Assembly (NCBI GenBank): GCA_003427395.1
Contig: BFEA01000523.1
Location: forward strand, 732,077-771,897
Direction of reading: 5' to 3'
Length of the DNA: 39,821 nucleotides
DNA from: Chara braunii
Lineage: Eukaryota; Streptophyta; Charophyceae; Charales; Characeae
Shown: in pieces, positions 1 to 9,406 of the stretch
How positions within the stretch are numbered: position 1 is the first letter of the stretch
Layout: each line of letters begins with the position of its first letter
Translations under genes and position numbers: made by a program
The notes under the pieces: model-generated
The model's database searches: none
Told to the model about the DNA's origin: nothing
Seen by the model: the letters and a program-made list of their open reading frames with translations, nothing else

Positions 1-120
1 CCCCCCCCGGGAGTGTGGATGGAGTTCGTATGGTGTTCTTACCTTTAAGATGAGCTGTGCGATCATATGATCCACTTTTTTTTCCAGATCATTTTTTCAT
101 TTTTCTTTTTATTGTCACTA

Positions 121-260
121 AATTGGACCGTTTCTCAATTTGTGCATGTCATCCTTGCGCAAGGTCCATGCTAATTAATCTTCTCCTTATCTCAATTTAT
201 GCATGTCATCCACTATGCGCAAGGCCCATGTTAATTAATCTTCTCTTTATCGTTCTAATT
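121..260 (-). pseudogene. U6 snRNA pseudogene with internal duplication
   Basis: The reverse complement matches U6 spliceosomal RNA, read from the central region to the 3' end: AACGATA, AGAAGATTAA, CATGG, TTGCGCA, ATGACATGCA and the 3' AATTGAGAAACGGTCCAATT. The central region is present twice (121-188 and 191-260), each copy with the same TTAATTAA-type insertion next to the AGAAGATTA box. U6 is the catalytic spliceosomal RNA. This copy is broken and its 5' stem-loop is not recognisable. Confidence 0.75.
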
Positions 261-280
261 TAATTTAAAGGCGTGTTTTA

Positions 281-735
281 AAAGGACACTATGTTTTTTT
301 TTTTATTGAGGGCAATGCTCTTGAGATATCATGGCCTGCAGGTAATTTTGAGAATTATTTCATCCCATTCAGCTAGGCTGATTAGGATTGGAACTGAGGT
401 CTGTATTTTTTTCAACAGTCGAACGGTGTACCAACTCCGATAGTCCTGTTGGTCACACTATGATTTTTGGGAGAGTACGTGTTCCAAAGGACACTATGAT
501 TTTTTTTTTATTAAGGGCAATGCTCTTGAGATATCATGGCCTGCAGGTAATTTTGAGAATTATTTTATCCCATTCAGCTAGGCTGATTAGGATTGGAACT
601 GAGGTCTTTGAACGGTGTACCAACTCCGATAGTCCTGTTGGTCAAACTATGATTTTTGGGAGAGTACGTGTTCGTCGCGAAAGGTCCATTGCACTACTGA
701 CTGCAGAGCGTGGTGCAGCAGCTCTCTCTGAATAA
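281..735 (+). CDS. Tandemly duplicated possible terminal exon, unrecognised protein
   Basis: Two copies of a roughly 200-base unit lie head to tail (281-485 and 486-about 690). Each encodes ERCTNSDSPVGxTMIFGRVR. Only the second continues into a clean C-terminus (RRERSIALLTAERGAAALSE, stop at 733-735). In the first copy this segment is preceded by a pyrimidine tract and CAACAG, like a 3' splice site. In the second copy those 20 or so bases are gone and the frame reads through as IGTEVFERC. The conserved reading frame across two copies suggests real coding sequence, perhaps the last exon of a gene starting left of the window. I do not recognise the family. It could instead be part of a repeat. 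Confidence 0.3.
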
Positions 736-1589
736 GAAGAGGTCGATATAAAGCCAATATGTGTTTAAGTTACTTTTCTTATATGTAATTACTAGGATAT
801 TTATTAAGATTGATAAAGAAAATGCATGACCCCCGAGTATGGAGATGGTACCCTTCGTCTGACGGTGATAAACTCCAGTGAATGTCGACTACCTCCTTCA
901 CGCGCCCGTTCTAGATGTATTTGGGCCAACTTTCCGTCTAAATGCAGCTATTCGTATAATCATAATGTCTCGGCGTTCTATTCTCGTGAAGACGCTAATG
1001 GTCACTCTACTTCCTTCCACTGACTGGAATACCGTGCGAAGGTAATGTGCACGTAAGTGGTCTCCTTTTGGACCAGGTTCGTGCTCCCTACGTAGATATC
1101 ACACAATTTGCCTGTTGCGACCCTTCGGCTGTCGATGGGGCGGCCGCACTATGTATAGGTGTCGTACCTTAATAGGAAAGTGGAAGAGATGGGTAGGCAG
1201 GCGGTTTAGGGGTTACACCAACTGTGGCCTACCCCTGAACTGTTGAACTGCAGGCCTGAGTCGAAACTCCACTGGAAGCGGATGACTAAATTACGACAAT
1301 TTGTTTAGTGGTTTCTTGGGTAGTGTGGATAGGTGGAAGGGTTATTTTACCGAGCAGAAGATTCTGAGTTTTTTTTTTTTTGACCGTATCGGGTTTACAA
1401 GTCGGTGTTGCAATGAGTTTTGTTTTTTCTTTTGTTTATATATATTTTTTCCTTCTGCAATGAGGCTCATAGTTTTTTTTTTTGTTTTTGTCCTAACGAA
1501 TCTAATGAGGCAGCGGGGTGTTTATTGATTACTCTACCAATTGATTAATTAGTCCGCTCTGGCTGTCAAGCTATCGAATTGTCAAACCT

Positions 1590-1830
1590 ATGGGTTGATT
1601 GATTGGTTAGGTCCGGAAGATCATTATTTTATTCTGGTGATTGATTAGTTCAGTAACTAATTGATTGTTTGATTGATTAATCGATCAATTGATTGGTTGT
1701 CAATGGTTGATCTATTGATTGGTTGATCGATCGAGTGGTTGATCGATTGAATGCTTGATTGATTGGTTGATTGATTGGTTGGTCGATTGATTGGTCGATT
1801 GATTGATTGGTTGCTTGATTGGTTCGTTTA
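1590..1830. repeat. Imperfect (GATT)n / (GGTT)n tract
   Basis: This is low-complexity sequence of GATT, GGTT and GATC tetranucleotides with interruptions. A similar shorter tract occurs at 10590-10625. The 61-codon antisense frame over it (NQSTNQSTNQS) is a translation of the repeat and not a gene. Confidence 0.8.
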
Positions 1831-1980
1831 GCTTGTGAGAGAGATTAAATCGCGCTCGCGATATCGGGGATCTTTTGTCCAGAACAATCAAATTCATTTT
1901 GTTTTTCCACTAATCAATTTTCTGCTGTTGATTGATTCTAATGCTTCTGCAAAAGACAACAGTACGAGTCTGCTTGTAAC

Positions 1981-2062
1981 GGGAAATAAACGGGATACAG
2001 ACGGGATGCAGACGGGGAACAAACGGGATACAGACGGCAAACAAACGGGATACAGACGGGAA
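1981..2062. repeat. GGGATACAGAC minisatellite
   Basis: Four to five imperfect copies of a roughly 16 to 20-base unit built on AACGGGATACAGACGGG lie in tandem. No function is visible. Confidence 0.7.
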
Positions 2063-2387
2063 AGAATGTTGTTAGTGTACTGTGCACGTGACGACCATCT
2101 TCAGCATGATGGAAGCGTTGGAATTTGAGGACAAGGAAATGAGGCAGGCAAGCCTTTTCTCTGACTGTGTTGCCCGGTTCCGTCCAGCTTGTGAACTAGG
2201 CGACAAAAGGCACTCGCTCCACTCGCTCCACCACTCGCCAGATGTGAACAAGGCAAAAATAATGGCCATTATTGTATCTTTCCACCTTCCAGCTGAAGAT
2301 GCACTCGCGATTTGACGCATTTGGAGATAAGTGAAGCGAGGAGGACCTACGCCTGGCAATAAAGTGTTAACCCGGTGTGTGGGTGTT

Positions 2388-2390
<3 letters not shown>

Positions 2391-2418
<28 letters not shown>
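2391..2418. repeat. (GA)n microsatellite
   Basis: About fourteen GA units. The 206-codon frame at 2331-2951 crosses this tract and a poly-G run (2649-2670); it is not considered coding. Confidence 0.8.
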
Positions 2419-2422
<4 letters not shown>

Positions 2423-3386
2423 GCATGGGAAGGAGAGTTCGTCGGTTTCCCGGGCAGTCGTCAATAATGAAAAAGCAACTCCAAGATTTTCACTGATTGC
2501 GGTAGAGGGATTAGTCGTGCCTCGGCTCGTTTTGCCCCCCTGCGTTTTCTCATTCGGTAGTGTTCTGTACTATCTGGGAGGGAACGCTGTGAAAATTGTT
2601 CTGGGGAGCTTTTTATATGGATCCTGGGGGGTGGCTGGAGTTAAAAAAAGGGGGGGGGGGGGGGGGGGGGAGGCTGGAGACAAAGAAGAGGTCACATGCC
2701 GAGCAGTGGTGGGCGGTAGTCGGTTGAAGCCGCCGGCTTGCCCAGTTTTGTCTTCTCTTGAACAAAAGGTCGTATACAAGCTAGCTTTCGGGTTCGATAC
2801 GGTCAAAATCGGGGTGCTTTATGTTCAGGGGAAGACGGTAGTGAGTGTGTTTTGCAAGAAAAGAGAATTGCTCCTGATTGGTTCCTCTTGTAGGGGAGGT
2901 AGCAGTAAAGGGAAAAAAAAAAAGAATAGAATGGAAAGATGCAGGGCATAATTACATCTCTGTCTCTTTAGTAGTACCTGCGGCCGAAAGGTATTGGGGA
3001 CGTAATTTTGGTCAGATACGTCCAATTCCTAGCGAGATTGTGGGCGTCTTCAGACTGTGAGCCAGGCTCCACTGCGTTTATGTTTGTCCTTGGAGAGCAT
3101 GAACCTGGTCGTGAAACTGACCAGGTTGTCGCTGTCTTAGCATGAGTACAGCAGCAATGGAGCCTGCCTTTCCGCTTGATGACACAATGGTTGGTTTAGG
3201 TCTAGGCAAAGTCGTGGAGATTTTGTCCAAAAATAAATTGGTAATAAATTCAATTTGCTGAAAAGAAAAAAGGAGGAAGGAAGAGAAGAAAGAGAGGAAA
3301 AAAAAGATTAACACGAAGAAGAATGGAGTTTTACGAAAAGCTTTGGTTCGACAGGAGGTGGTGTTAGTGCTGTCGTGAACTCGGTC

Positions 3387-3423
3387 CTGATGAGTCGGTG
3401 AGACTCCGACGCAGCAGTTTGTC
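3387..3423 (+). ncRNA. Hammerhead-ribozyme-like motif, copy 1 (degenerate)
   Basis: CTGATGAG is followed by stem II (GTCGG ... CCGAC), then CGCAGC where the family core has CGAAAC, and a GTC cleavage-type triplet at 3421-3423. The damaged GAAA box predicts loss of catalysis. Downstream is the conserved tail CACAGCCCCTCGTTTG. Confidence 0.5.
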
Positions 3424-3496
3424 ACAGCCCCTCGTTTGTTGTCCTCTACTCCCTCTCTGCCTATGGTTTACCGGGCAGCTCTGTTTGACGAGCGAG

Positions 3497-3564
3497 CGAG
3501 CGAGAGAGAGAGAGAGCGAGAGAGAGAGCGAGAGAGAGCGAGAGAGAGCGAGAGCGAGCGAGCG

Positions 3565-3628
<64 letters not shown>
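3497..3628. repeat. (GA)n / (GAGC)n microsatellite
   Basis: GAGC-rich sequence followed by a pure GA run. The tract interrupts a hammerhead-like repeat unit: it starts directly after the unit's conserved end (TACCGGGCAGCTCTGTTTGA). Confidence 0.85.
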
Positions 3629-3630
<2 letters not shown>

Positions 3631-3726
3631 CCATCTGGTGTATTATCACTCCCTCTCTGCCTCTGGTGGATTATCACTTAGTGTAATCAGTTAGGGGATT
3701 CTGCAGAGTGTTGAGGGTTCAACGTC

Positions 3727-3767
3727 CTGATGAGTAGGGAGGTGAAACTCCGACGAAACAGTTTGTC
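3727..3767 (+). ncRNA. Hammerhead-ribozyme-like motif, copy 2
   Basis: Core elements are in order: CTGATGAG (3727-3734), a somewhat altered stem II ending CTCCGAC, CGAAAC, and TTTGTC with GTC at 3765-3767. Residues A-C-A after GAA can pair with T-G-T before the final C, giving a 3-bp stem III with loop GTT, as in small type I hammerheads. No good stem I pairing between the flanks was found, so activity is uncertain. Confidence 0.55.
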
Positions 3768-3862
3768 ACAGCCCCTCGTTTCGTGTCCTCTTCTCCCTCA
3801 AACAGAGCCGCCCGGTAAACCGTAGGCGGAGAGGGAGAAGAGGACAAGAAACGAGGGCCTGT

Positions 3863-3899
3863 GACAAACTGTTTCATCGGAATTTCACCGACTCATCAG
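3863..3899 (-). ncRNA. Hammerhead-ribozyme-like motif, copy 3 (inverted)
   Basis: Minus-strand copy with CTGATGAG, stem II GTCGG ... CCGAT, a TGAAAC box and TTTGTC. It forms a head-to-head pair with copy 2; the two units are complementary over about 80 bases. Confidence 0.55.
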
Positions 3900-4011
3900 G
3901 AGACTGAACCCTATATAAGGAAGAAGATATATATAAAAAAACGAATTCATGCTTTTTTTTTCTTTTTTTTTCGCTTTTGCGCTCTCATATTCATGTGATG
4001 ATATATAACGC

Positions 4012-4066
4012 TGTTGTCCTCTTCTCCCTCTCTGCCTACGGTTTACCGGGCAGCTCTGTTTGACTC
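4012..4066 (+). repeat. Partial hammerhead-like unit, tail only
   Basis: Contains the conserved unit tail (TGTCCTCTTCTCCCTCTCTG, then TACGGTTTACCGGGCAGC) without the catalytic core. It shows that the unit is repeated as pieces as well as whole. Confidence 0.65.
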
Positions 4067-4264
4067 GACACAGCGATAATGAACATACGTTCTATTCGGA
4101 GGAAGCCGGTTTGCAATTAATTACAAGTACGGGAATTAAGTCTTTGTCTTGGAAAGAAGGAAAAAAAAAAAGTGTACGTGTGGTGTGACTTTTTTTCAAG
4201 GGCAGCTGCGGTCCCATACTAAGAGTCGCAGCACCAAGTACGGAACAATACACGCGAATTACCA

Positions 4265-4325
4265 GCGGGCCTAGCTCAGATGGTACATACACTAACTGTT
4301 GAAATGCAGACGTACGTTCGGATCC
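4265..4325 (+). repeat. tRNA-derived SINE-like internal promoter
   Basis: TAGCTCAGATGG at 4272-4283 matches the RNA polymerase III box A, and CGTTCGGATCC at 4315-4325 matches box B. The spacing (about 43 bases) equals that in a tRNA. Acceptor and T stems do not pair, so it is not a tRNA gene; a tRNA-derived SINE head or decayed tRNA is more likely. No clear 3' end or poly-A was found. Confidence 0.45.
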
Positions 4326-5460
4326 AGATGGAACTACTGGAATGGATGTCCTGTTAATTTGTGGGGCTGGTACCCCTCCCCGTCTCCACATATTTCGCTC
4401 TGCCACTCCGTAATCCCCTTACCCCCCTTAACCCCTCCCCCCTCCTTGGTGACATTCCCAAAATCCAGACCGATCACCCTTAGCCACGTGGATAATTTTT
4501 TTGTCAATTTGCCTTTTTCTTTTAAAGGCGATTGTCGAATGGGACGAGGAGGGCAGTGTCATAATCCATCTGATTTAAATATATTTTTTTTATAACCAAA
4601 AAAAAAAAGAAATCCATATAAAAAGGGCCAGCTGGATAGCAAGGCATATGGCTGGCGCATCCAGTACGGTTGCTCCGCATAACCACCACAGTTTCAGGAG
4701 CAGCCGCAGCCTTGACAACTGACCCCTTAGGCGGTGCTGGCGCATTGCCTTCCTCCTCCTCCTCCTCCTCCTCCACCCGCCCCCTTTCTTTACCACCCCT
4801 CTCCTCCCCCCTTTCTCTACCACCCCGTGCACGTCTCTCCCCAGATATAATCGAGTCTAGAAGTGTAGTGGGTAAGTCAACAAGTGGTGATACGTATACT
4901 CTGCGTCCCCACACACAGTATACAACATATTTCTTTTTGTGGATTTATTTGCTCTTTATATCGATAATATTTTTGTCAATAGAGAGGTCAAAGTAATCTC
5001 CTTTTACAAAAAAAAAACACTTGAAAGAAGCCCGATACGCAGTACGCGCCCGGAACACTAGAAAAAAGAGGATTGGATGGAACTCGTGAATCTGGACGGA
5101 TGATTGCCAACTGGCGGGCCTAGTCCTGCAATTTCAAACCGGCGCCTTTGGTGATTTTTCGTGCTCGGATGAATTCACAGAAAATTCTAAAAATTTGAGG
5201 GTCCGTAGATTAGGTCGTGATCTTTCCAGGAAAAGTATCAGAATAAATAAGTAAAAATTCCCGTGAAATTCGGCACCTCTCCATTTTTCACCATGTGTGG
5301 CTAACAGCAGAAGTAGTACGGCAACTTTGGTGATTTTTCGTGCGCAGAAAAATTTGCTGAAAATTGTAAAAATTTCAGGGTCCATACCGGTCCCCCAACT
5401 TTCTGAAGCCGGGTAGAGGGGTGGTGGTTTAAATTAAGGTTTTTCTGGTCAGGGCACTTC

Positions 5461-5478
5461 CCCCCCCCCCCCCCCCCC
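5461..5478. repeat. Poly-C tract
   Basis: Eighteen consecutive C bases; a longer one of 30 or more lies at 5927-5959. Both inflate proline-run reading frames that are not genes. Confidence 0.9.
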
Positions 5479-5494
5479 ACCCCCCCTCCCTTCA

Positions 5495-5571
5495 TTTGGA
5501 CCGTTTTTGACTTATGCGTTTCATGCTTGCGAGGGATTATGCTAATCTTCTCTGTATTGTCCCGAAGGACT
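5495..5571 (-). pseudogene. U6 snRNA pseudogene, 5' region deleted
   Basis: On the minus strand the sequence contains GTCCTTCGGG (5' stem of U6), jumps directly to ACAATACAGAGAAGATTAGC, and continues through a degenerate middle to AAAAACGGTCCAAATGAA (3' end). The 20 or so bases of U6 between the 5' stem-loop and the ACAGAGA region are missing. The ACAGAGA box and the 3' TCCAAAT end are intact, which makes U6 origin clear. It sits beside a poly-C tract (5461-5478). Confidence 0.8.
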
Positions 5572-5784
5572 GGTCAGGGGGGTGTACTTTTTGTTCGAGT
5601 TTTTGTCTGTTTGTTTTACAAAGGGGTCTTAGGCCCTAATGTGATCTTACCTTGCCTGACTCCATCAGCTAGCTTTGAACTCATGATCTGTTCATTGACG
5701 CTTACATGGGCTGAGTGGTGAGGGCACTTTTCTGGCTGTCGAGACTTCCGCTCTCTGGAAAACCACGTTTTTTTCCAAACCTTC

Positions 5785-5905
5785 CCTGCCCTCTCTCCAC
5801 CAGCCCACACCCCAAGTGTGCCTTGTAAGCAGATGGTTGTGTGGGTGCAGTGGCACTTAGACCACGAGTTCACATGAACCTAAGTAGTCCTCTTACATAT
5901 ATGCG
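5785..5905. repeat. Diverged repeat, unoccupied copy
   Basis: This copy contains ACACCCCAAGTGTGCCTT, AAGCAGATGGTTGTGTGGGT, GTGGCACTTAGACCACGAGT and AAGTAGTCCTCTTACATATA. The same order of blocks occurs at 6058-6382, where an extra 206 bases are present between GGCAC-TTAA and ACCACCAGTTCAC. It therefore represents the empty-site form. Confidence 0.7.
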
Positions 5906-5924
5906 AACTACGGTTTTCAAACCT

Positions 5925-5960
<36 letters not shown>

Positions 5961-6129
5961 CTTTGCCCCCTCGTAGTACGTGGTCCGTGCTTCGATGCTT
6001 CATGGTACGTGCTTAGTGCTTTCGTGAAGCATTGTGGATTTTGTGCTTCATGCTTCGTGCTTCCTCTCCCCCCCAGCACACACCCCAAGTGGACCTTTCA
6101 AGCAGATGGGTGTGTGGGTGCGGTGGCAC

Positions 6130-6339
6130 TTAAGCCATCAGTACTTGGCCCAGCTATCGATGCCGAGCCTGAATATGCCCTGCGCGCCGTTTCTCGCCGA
6201 CCCACCAGCGAAACAAAAAAAAATTGTTTTGGCTGGCGATGTCAGCCTTTCAGGTCCGGTACCCCGGGCCTCCGAAACTTGCGGGGCGTTAACGACAACG
6301 CCCCGCGGATGACATATGGGCCAAGTACTGGTGGTTTAA
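6130..6339. mobile_element. 202-bp TTAA-flanked MITE, filled site
   Basis: The element (6134-6335) is bounded by TTAA on both sides (6130-6133 and 6336-6339). Its ends are inverted: GCCATCAGTACTTGGCCCA and TGGGCCAAGTACTGGTGGT. It has no coding capacity. TTAA target duplications are the hallmark of the piggyBac superfamily, but the end sequence lacks the usual CCC start, so the superfamily is tentative. Related ends occur at 17282 and 18265, and a lone one near 8411-8426. Confidence 0.75.
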
Positions 6340-6417
6340 ACCACCAGTTCACACAAACGTAAGTAGTCCTCTTACATATATGAGATAAGAGCATTTGATT
6401 CAGGCTTGGGCCGCTAA

Positions 6418-6828
6418 CGGAAGTGGCTGGCCACTCCGAAAGGATGCAGTTGCAGCTCGCGAGCCTCGGGCGGCCTCTGAAGTGGCAGGCCACTTTGAGG
6501 GGGTGGAGTTGCAGGCTTTGCAAGCCTCTGAAGGTAGCTTTGTCAACTTAGGGCCAGTGTGAGCTGGCGGTTTAACCACCACTAACCTGGCCAGCCTTGC
6601 ACTCTTCTTCTTGACCTGAATGGTGGATGCTGGGTGGTGGATTTGGTGTTGATAAACTGTGGTTTTGAAAACACACAAAAGATTAACTTTGTTAACGTTT
6701 TTTTTTTCCTTTTCCAACTTAGGCCTATGTGAGCTGGCAGTTTAACCACTAACATGGCCAGCCTTGCACTCTTCTTGATCTGGGTGGTGGGTGCTTGGTC
6801 ATGGATTTGGTGTTGATGTACAGTGGTT
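6418..6828. repeat. Two consecutive tandem duplications
   Basis: A pair with period about 60 (6418-6537; shared GAAGTGGC-GGCCACT and GGAGTTGCAG-type blocks) is followed by a pair with period about 173 (6541-6665 and 6713-6828; shared GGCCAGCCTTGCACTCTTCT and GGATTTGGTGTTGAT). No coding sequence is recognised. Confidence 0.65.
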
Positions 6829-7486
6829 AAAAAAAACAAACAAACAAATTTGATGAAATTATTGAAGTGTGGGGTCTTGACGGGGCTTACCCAACTTATC
6901 AGACTTCAATCTCTTTTTATTTTGTTTATTTTCTGAGGTTTTTGTTTATGCCAGTTGATGAAGGGAATTCTGAACCAAAAAAAAAAAGAAAAAAGCTCTG
7001 AGAAAGAAAACATCAACCAAAAAAAAGAATCAATACAATAATGAATGAGAATACTAACCATCACTACCTCTCCCAGGCAACTTTTGCTAATGGGTGGTGG
7101 GTATTTAGTATATAATTGAGTGACTGAAAGAATTATGGTGTTTCAAGGGCGTAGTAACTCTTGTGCGCTTCTCCCTTTTTTTCTTTTTTTTTTTGGTTTT
7201 CTGTGTTTTCTTGATTCTGTCATGTGGTGCAGACACGTGTTGAAAGAACCAACAAACCACAGGTTTGTGATTTTTGCAATTTTGCATTAGTCCCTGTTCT
7301 TTTTGTTGTAATCCCTTTTTTTTGCTGTAGGCTTTGTCATGAGTTCCTGTTCCTTTTTCTAATCTCTTTTTCTTTTCTGGAAATTCGAATGGAAATTTCA
7401 GTTCTCTCCCAATGGGTAGCATGAGCTCACGGGCATATTAATTTATCCTCTTTTGTAATTTAGTTTATGAAATTTGTACTCGAAAG

Positions 7487-8184
7487 CAGGGTTGCCAAGC
7501 CGAACGTATGGAGGCCCCTAAGCTGACCCCCGAACGTTCGGGTCCCCGTATGGGGCCCGAACCCAAAGGGGTTCGGACCCCACAAAAAAAGACATTTTTT
7601 CTGACATTTTTGTTGTGAGTTCTTTGTTATGCAAGGTATCTCCTTCTTAATTTTAAAGCCATTCTGTTCAGCCAAAAAAAAAAAGAAAAATCGGCAAAGA
7701 TGGTGGTGTCAAAAATTGCTTGCCCACTCACTAGTTTGTTTTTTCTCTCTTTTCACTTTTTGTTTTTCCTTTATTTCGGGGCATGAAAAAAATTATAAAT
7801 TTTTCGAACTTTATTTGTAGATTCTCTATTATGCAAGATACACATATAAATTTTCGTGGCATTTGTCACAGCCAAAAAAAAAGAAAAATCGCCACAGATG
7901 GCAGTGTCAAAAACGTGCTCGCCCACTCAATAATTTCATTGTCGTTTTATTTTTTCTAATTTTCATTATTATTATTTATTTGTAGTATTTGATTTTTATT
8001 TCAAATTTGGTAAAGAATTTGGATGTAACGCTGAAGGAAATGTTGTTCAGTTTATTCTTCTGCATAACATTTCTTTTTTCAGATTTTTTGGAGTTCTTTT
8101 TTTTTCTGGGTCCGCGCACGCTCGGCCGAACGTTTGGGCATTCGGTTTCGGGCGTTCAGCCTGTCCCGAACACCGGCAACCCTG
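7487..8184. mobile_element. Non-autonomous hAT-like element 1
   Basis: The ends are CAGGGTTGCC and GGCAACCCTG, perfect inverted repeats of ten bases with a longer imperfect extension (GAACG-rich). The flanking octamers CTCGAAAG (7479-7486) and CTCTAAAG (8185-8192) differ at one base and form an 8-bp target duplication. An 8-bp duplication with CAGGG ends is diagnostic of hAT transposons. No transposase is present. The interior holds two diverged copies of a roughly 130-base block (7620-7735 and 7808-7932, sharing CAGCCAAAAAAAA and GAAAAATCG). Confidence 0.8.
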
Positions 8185-8192
8185 CTCTAAAG

Positions 8193-9370
8193 CAAATTTC
8201 ATCAGATTTTACCGATTCCTGACTGAGTGCATCCATGCCATTTTCGTGATTCTTTGTTTTCCAGCCAATGGCCTCTGGCGGTGACCTTCGGGGGTTGGGG
8301 CCGCTTCTGCAGGTGGTTGATGAATTTTGTCAATGGCCTGCAAAAGTGGTCCCAAGCCCCGGAAGTCGTGGCATGTGTATGGACAGGGCCGAACAAAATA
8401 GCTGTGAAAAATTACTGGTGGTTTAATATTTCTTCTACTATTCTACACGAATGCCTCCCCCCCCCCCTCTCTCTTCTTCAAACGAGTAGTCGATCCACTG
8501 AGCTGATGTCTGATCATTGGTTGTTGATGGTACTTGTTTTTCTATTTGAAGTTCTTTGATTTCTACGAATATCTATCGATCACATGAATGCATCTTTTGC
8601 ATCTTTTTCTTTTACATCTGAAAGTAAAAAATTTGTAGGCAATTAACGAGGTCATGGCCGAGCGTCCTTGAGTACCATCTTCGTCCGTGATCTTTTGTGA
8701 ATGCAAATGTGATGTGTCGGTGAACCTGTCTGTCAAAGCACCACCACAGCTGGGCAGGCCTTCCCAACCCTTGCCTACGAGTACCATCTTCATCCATTTC
8801 CAATGCACCCTGATCATGGCCGTATAGGATCAGTATGCAGTCATGATCAGGGGGTTGTGCTTGTGTTTGGAGGACAATTGTACGATAGAAGATATGCTGC
8901 TGTGTTCCATTGCGGAAAGGATTGCGTCTTGCTGTGTGGTCTTAGTTCGTTTTCGAGAACTTTTTGACGCTGCTTCATGGTGTGGGGTGCACTATGCAGT
9001 CTCAGTCGATTGACTGGATTATTGGACGCTGCTAAGTGGTGTGGGATGCGCGGTACAGCAGCAGCTCTGAGCGTTCCACTCCATCTCCGTTCAAAATTTT
9101 GGAGTTTTTCCATAACTAATCTTAAGACACCATGAGCACTGCTGCTTTAGTACGCGGCAGTGTTCCTCGCTGTGCAGCATCTCCCACACCCTAGGAACAT
9201 AACACATGTAGAATTCGGTTATATGCATTCTCACTCACTCACTCTCTCTCTCTCTTTCTCCGTGTCTCCTTGCCCCCCTTTCAGTACGTGGCAGTGATCC
9301 GCTTTGCAGCATCTTCCACAGCCTACGTAGGAACATAATACTCATGTAGGATTCGGTTACATGCATTCTC

Positions 9371-9406
<36 letters not shown>

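Larger units (their letters stand above)
261..2390. other. Region without recognised gene apart from the duplicated possible exon
   Basis: Apart from the duplicated unit at 281-735, no gene is visible. 1590-1830 is low-complexity GATT/GGTT tetranucleotide sequence. 1981-2062 is a short minisatellite (unit about ACGGGATACAGACGGGA). A weak tRNA box-B-like sequence (GAGTCGAAACTCC, 1258-1270) follows CTGTTGAACTGCAG, which resembles the sequence before the box B at 4314. Confidence 0.4.
3711..3912. repeat. Long inverted repeat made of two hammerhead-like units
   Basis: Arms 3711-3799 and 3831-3912 are reverse complements with scattered mismatches, separated by about 30 bases that include GCCGCCCGGTAAACC. 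A transcript from either strand would fold into a long hairpin. Confidence 0.75.
3913..5494. other. Intergenic, short repeats only
   Basis: Besides the partial hammerhead-like tail and the SINE-like promoter, the stretch holds a (CTC)n run near 4750-4770 and a diverged direct repeat with period about 179 (5143-5215 and 5322-5390, sharing TTTGGTGATTTTTCGTGC). No gene is recognised. Confidence 0.5.

Noticed and set aside
2331-2951. 206-codon plus-strand ORF
   Set aside because: It crosses a GA tract and a 22-base poly-G run, with no recognisable domain.
3398-3694. Arg/Glu- or Ser/Leu-repeat proteins at GA tracts (also 17369-17986, 29253-29658, 36548-37003, 39271-39802)
   Set aside because: They are direct translations of microsatellites in all frames.
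4265-4336. Functional tRNA gene
   Set aside because: Boxes A and B match but acceptor and T stems do not pair.
5841-6362. 173-codon plus-strand ORF
   Set aside because: It runs through a poly-C tract, diverged repeats and the TTAA MITE.
8411-8426. Further TTAA element ending at 8426
   Set aside because: ATTACTGGTGGTTTAA matches the right end, but no left end lies upstream within a plausible distance.
9369-9400. CRISPR-like or regulatory repeat
   Set aside because: It is a plain CTGT microsatellite; no spacer-repeat array exists in the window.
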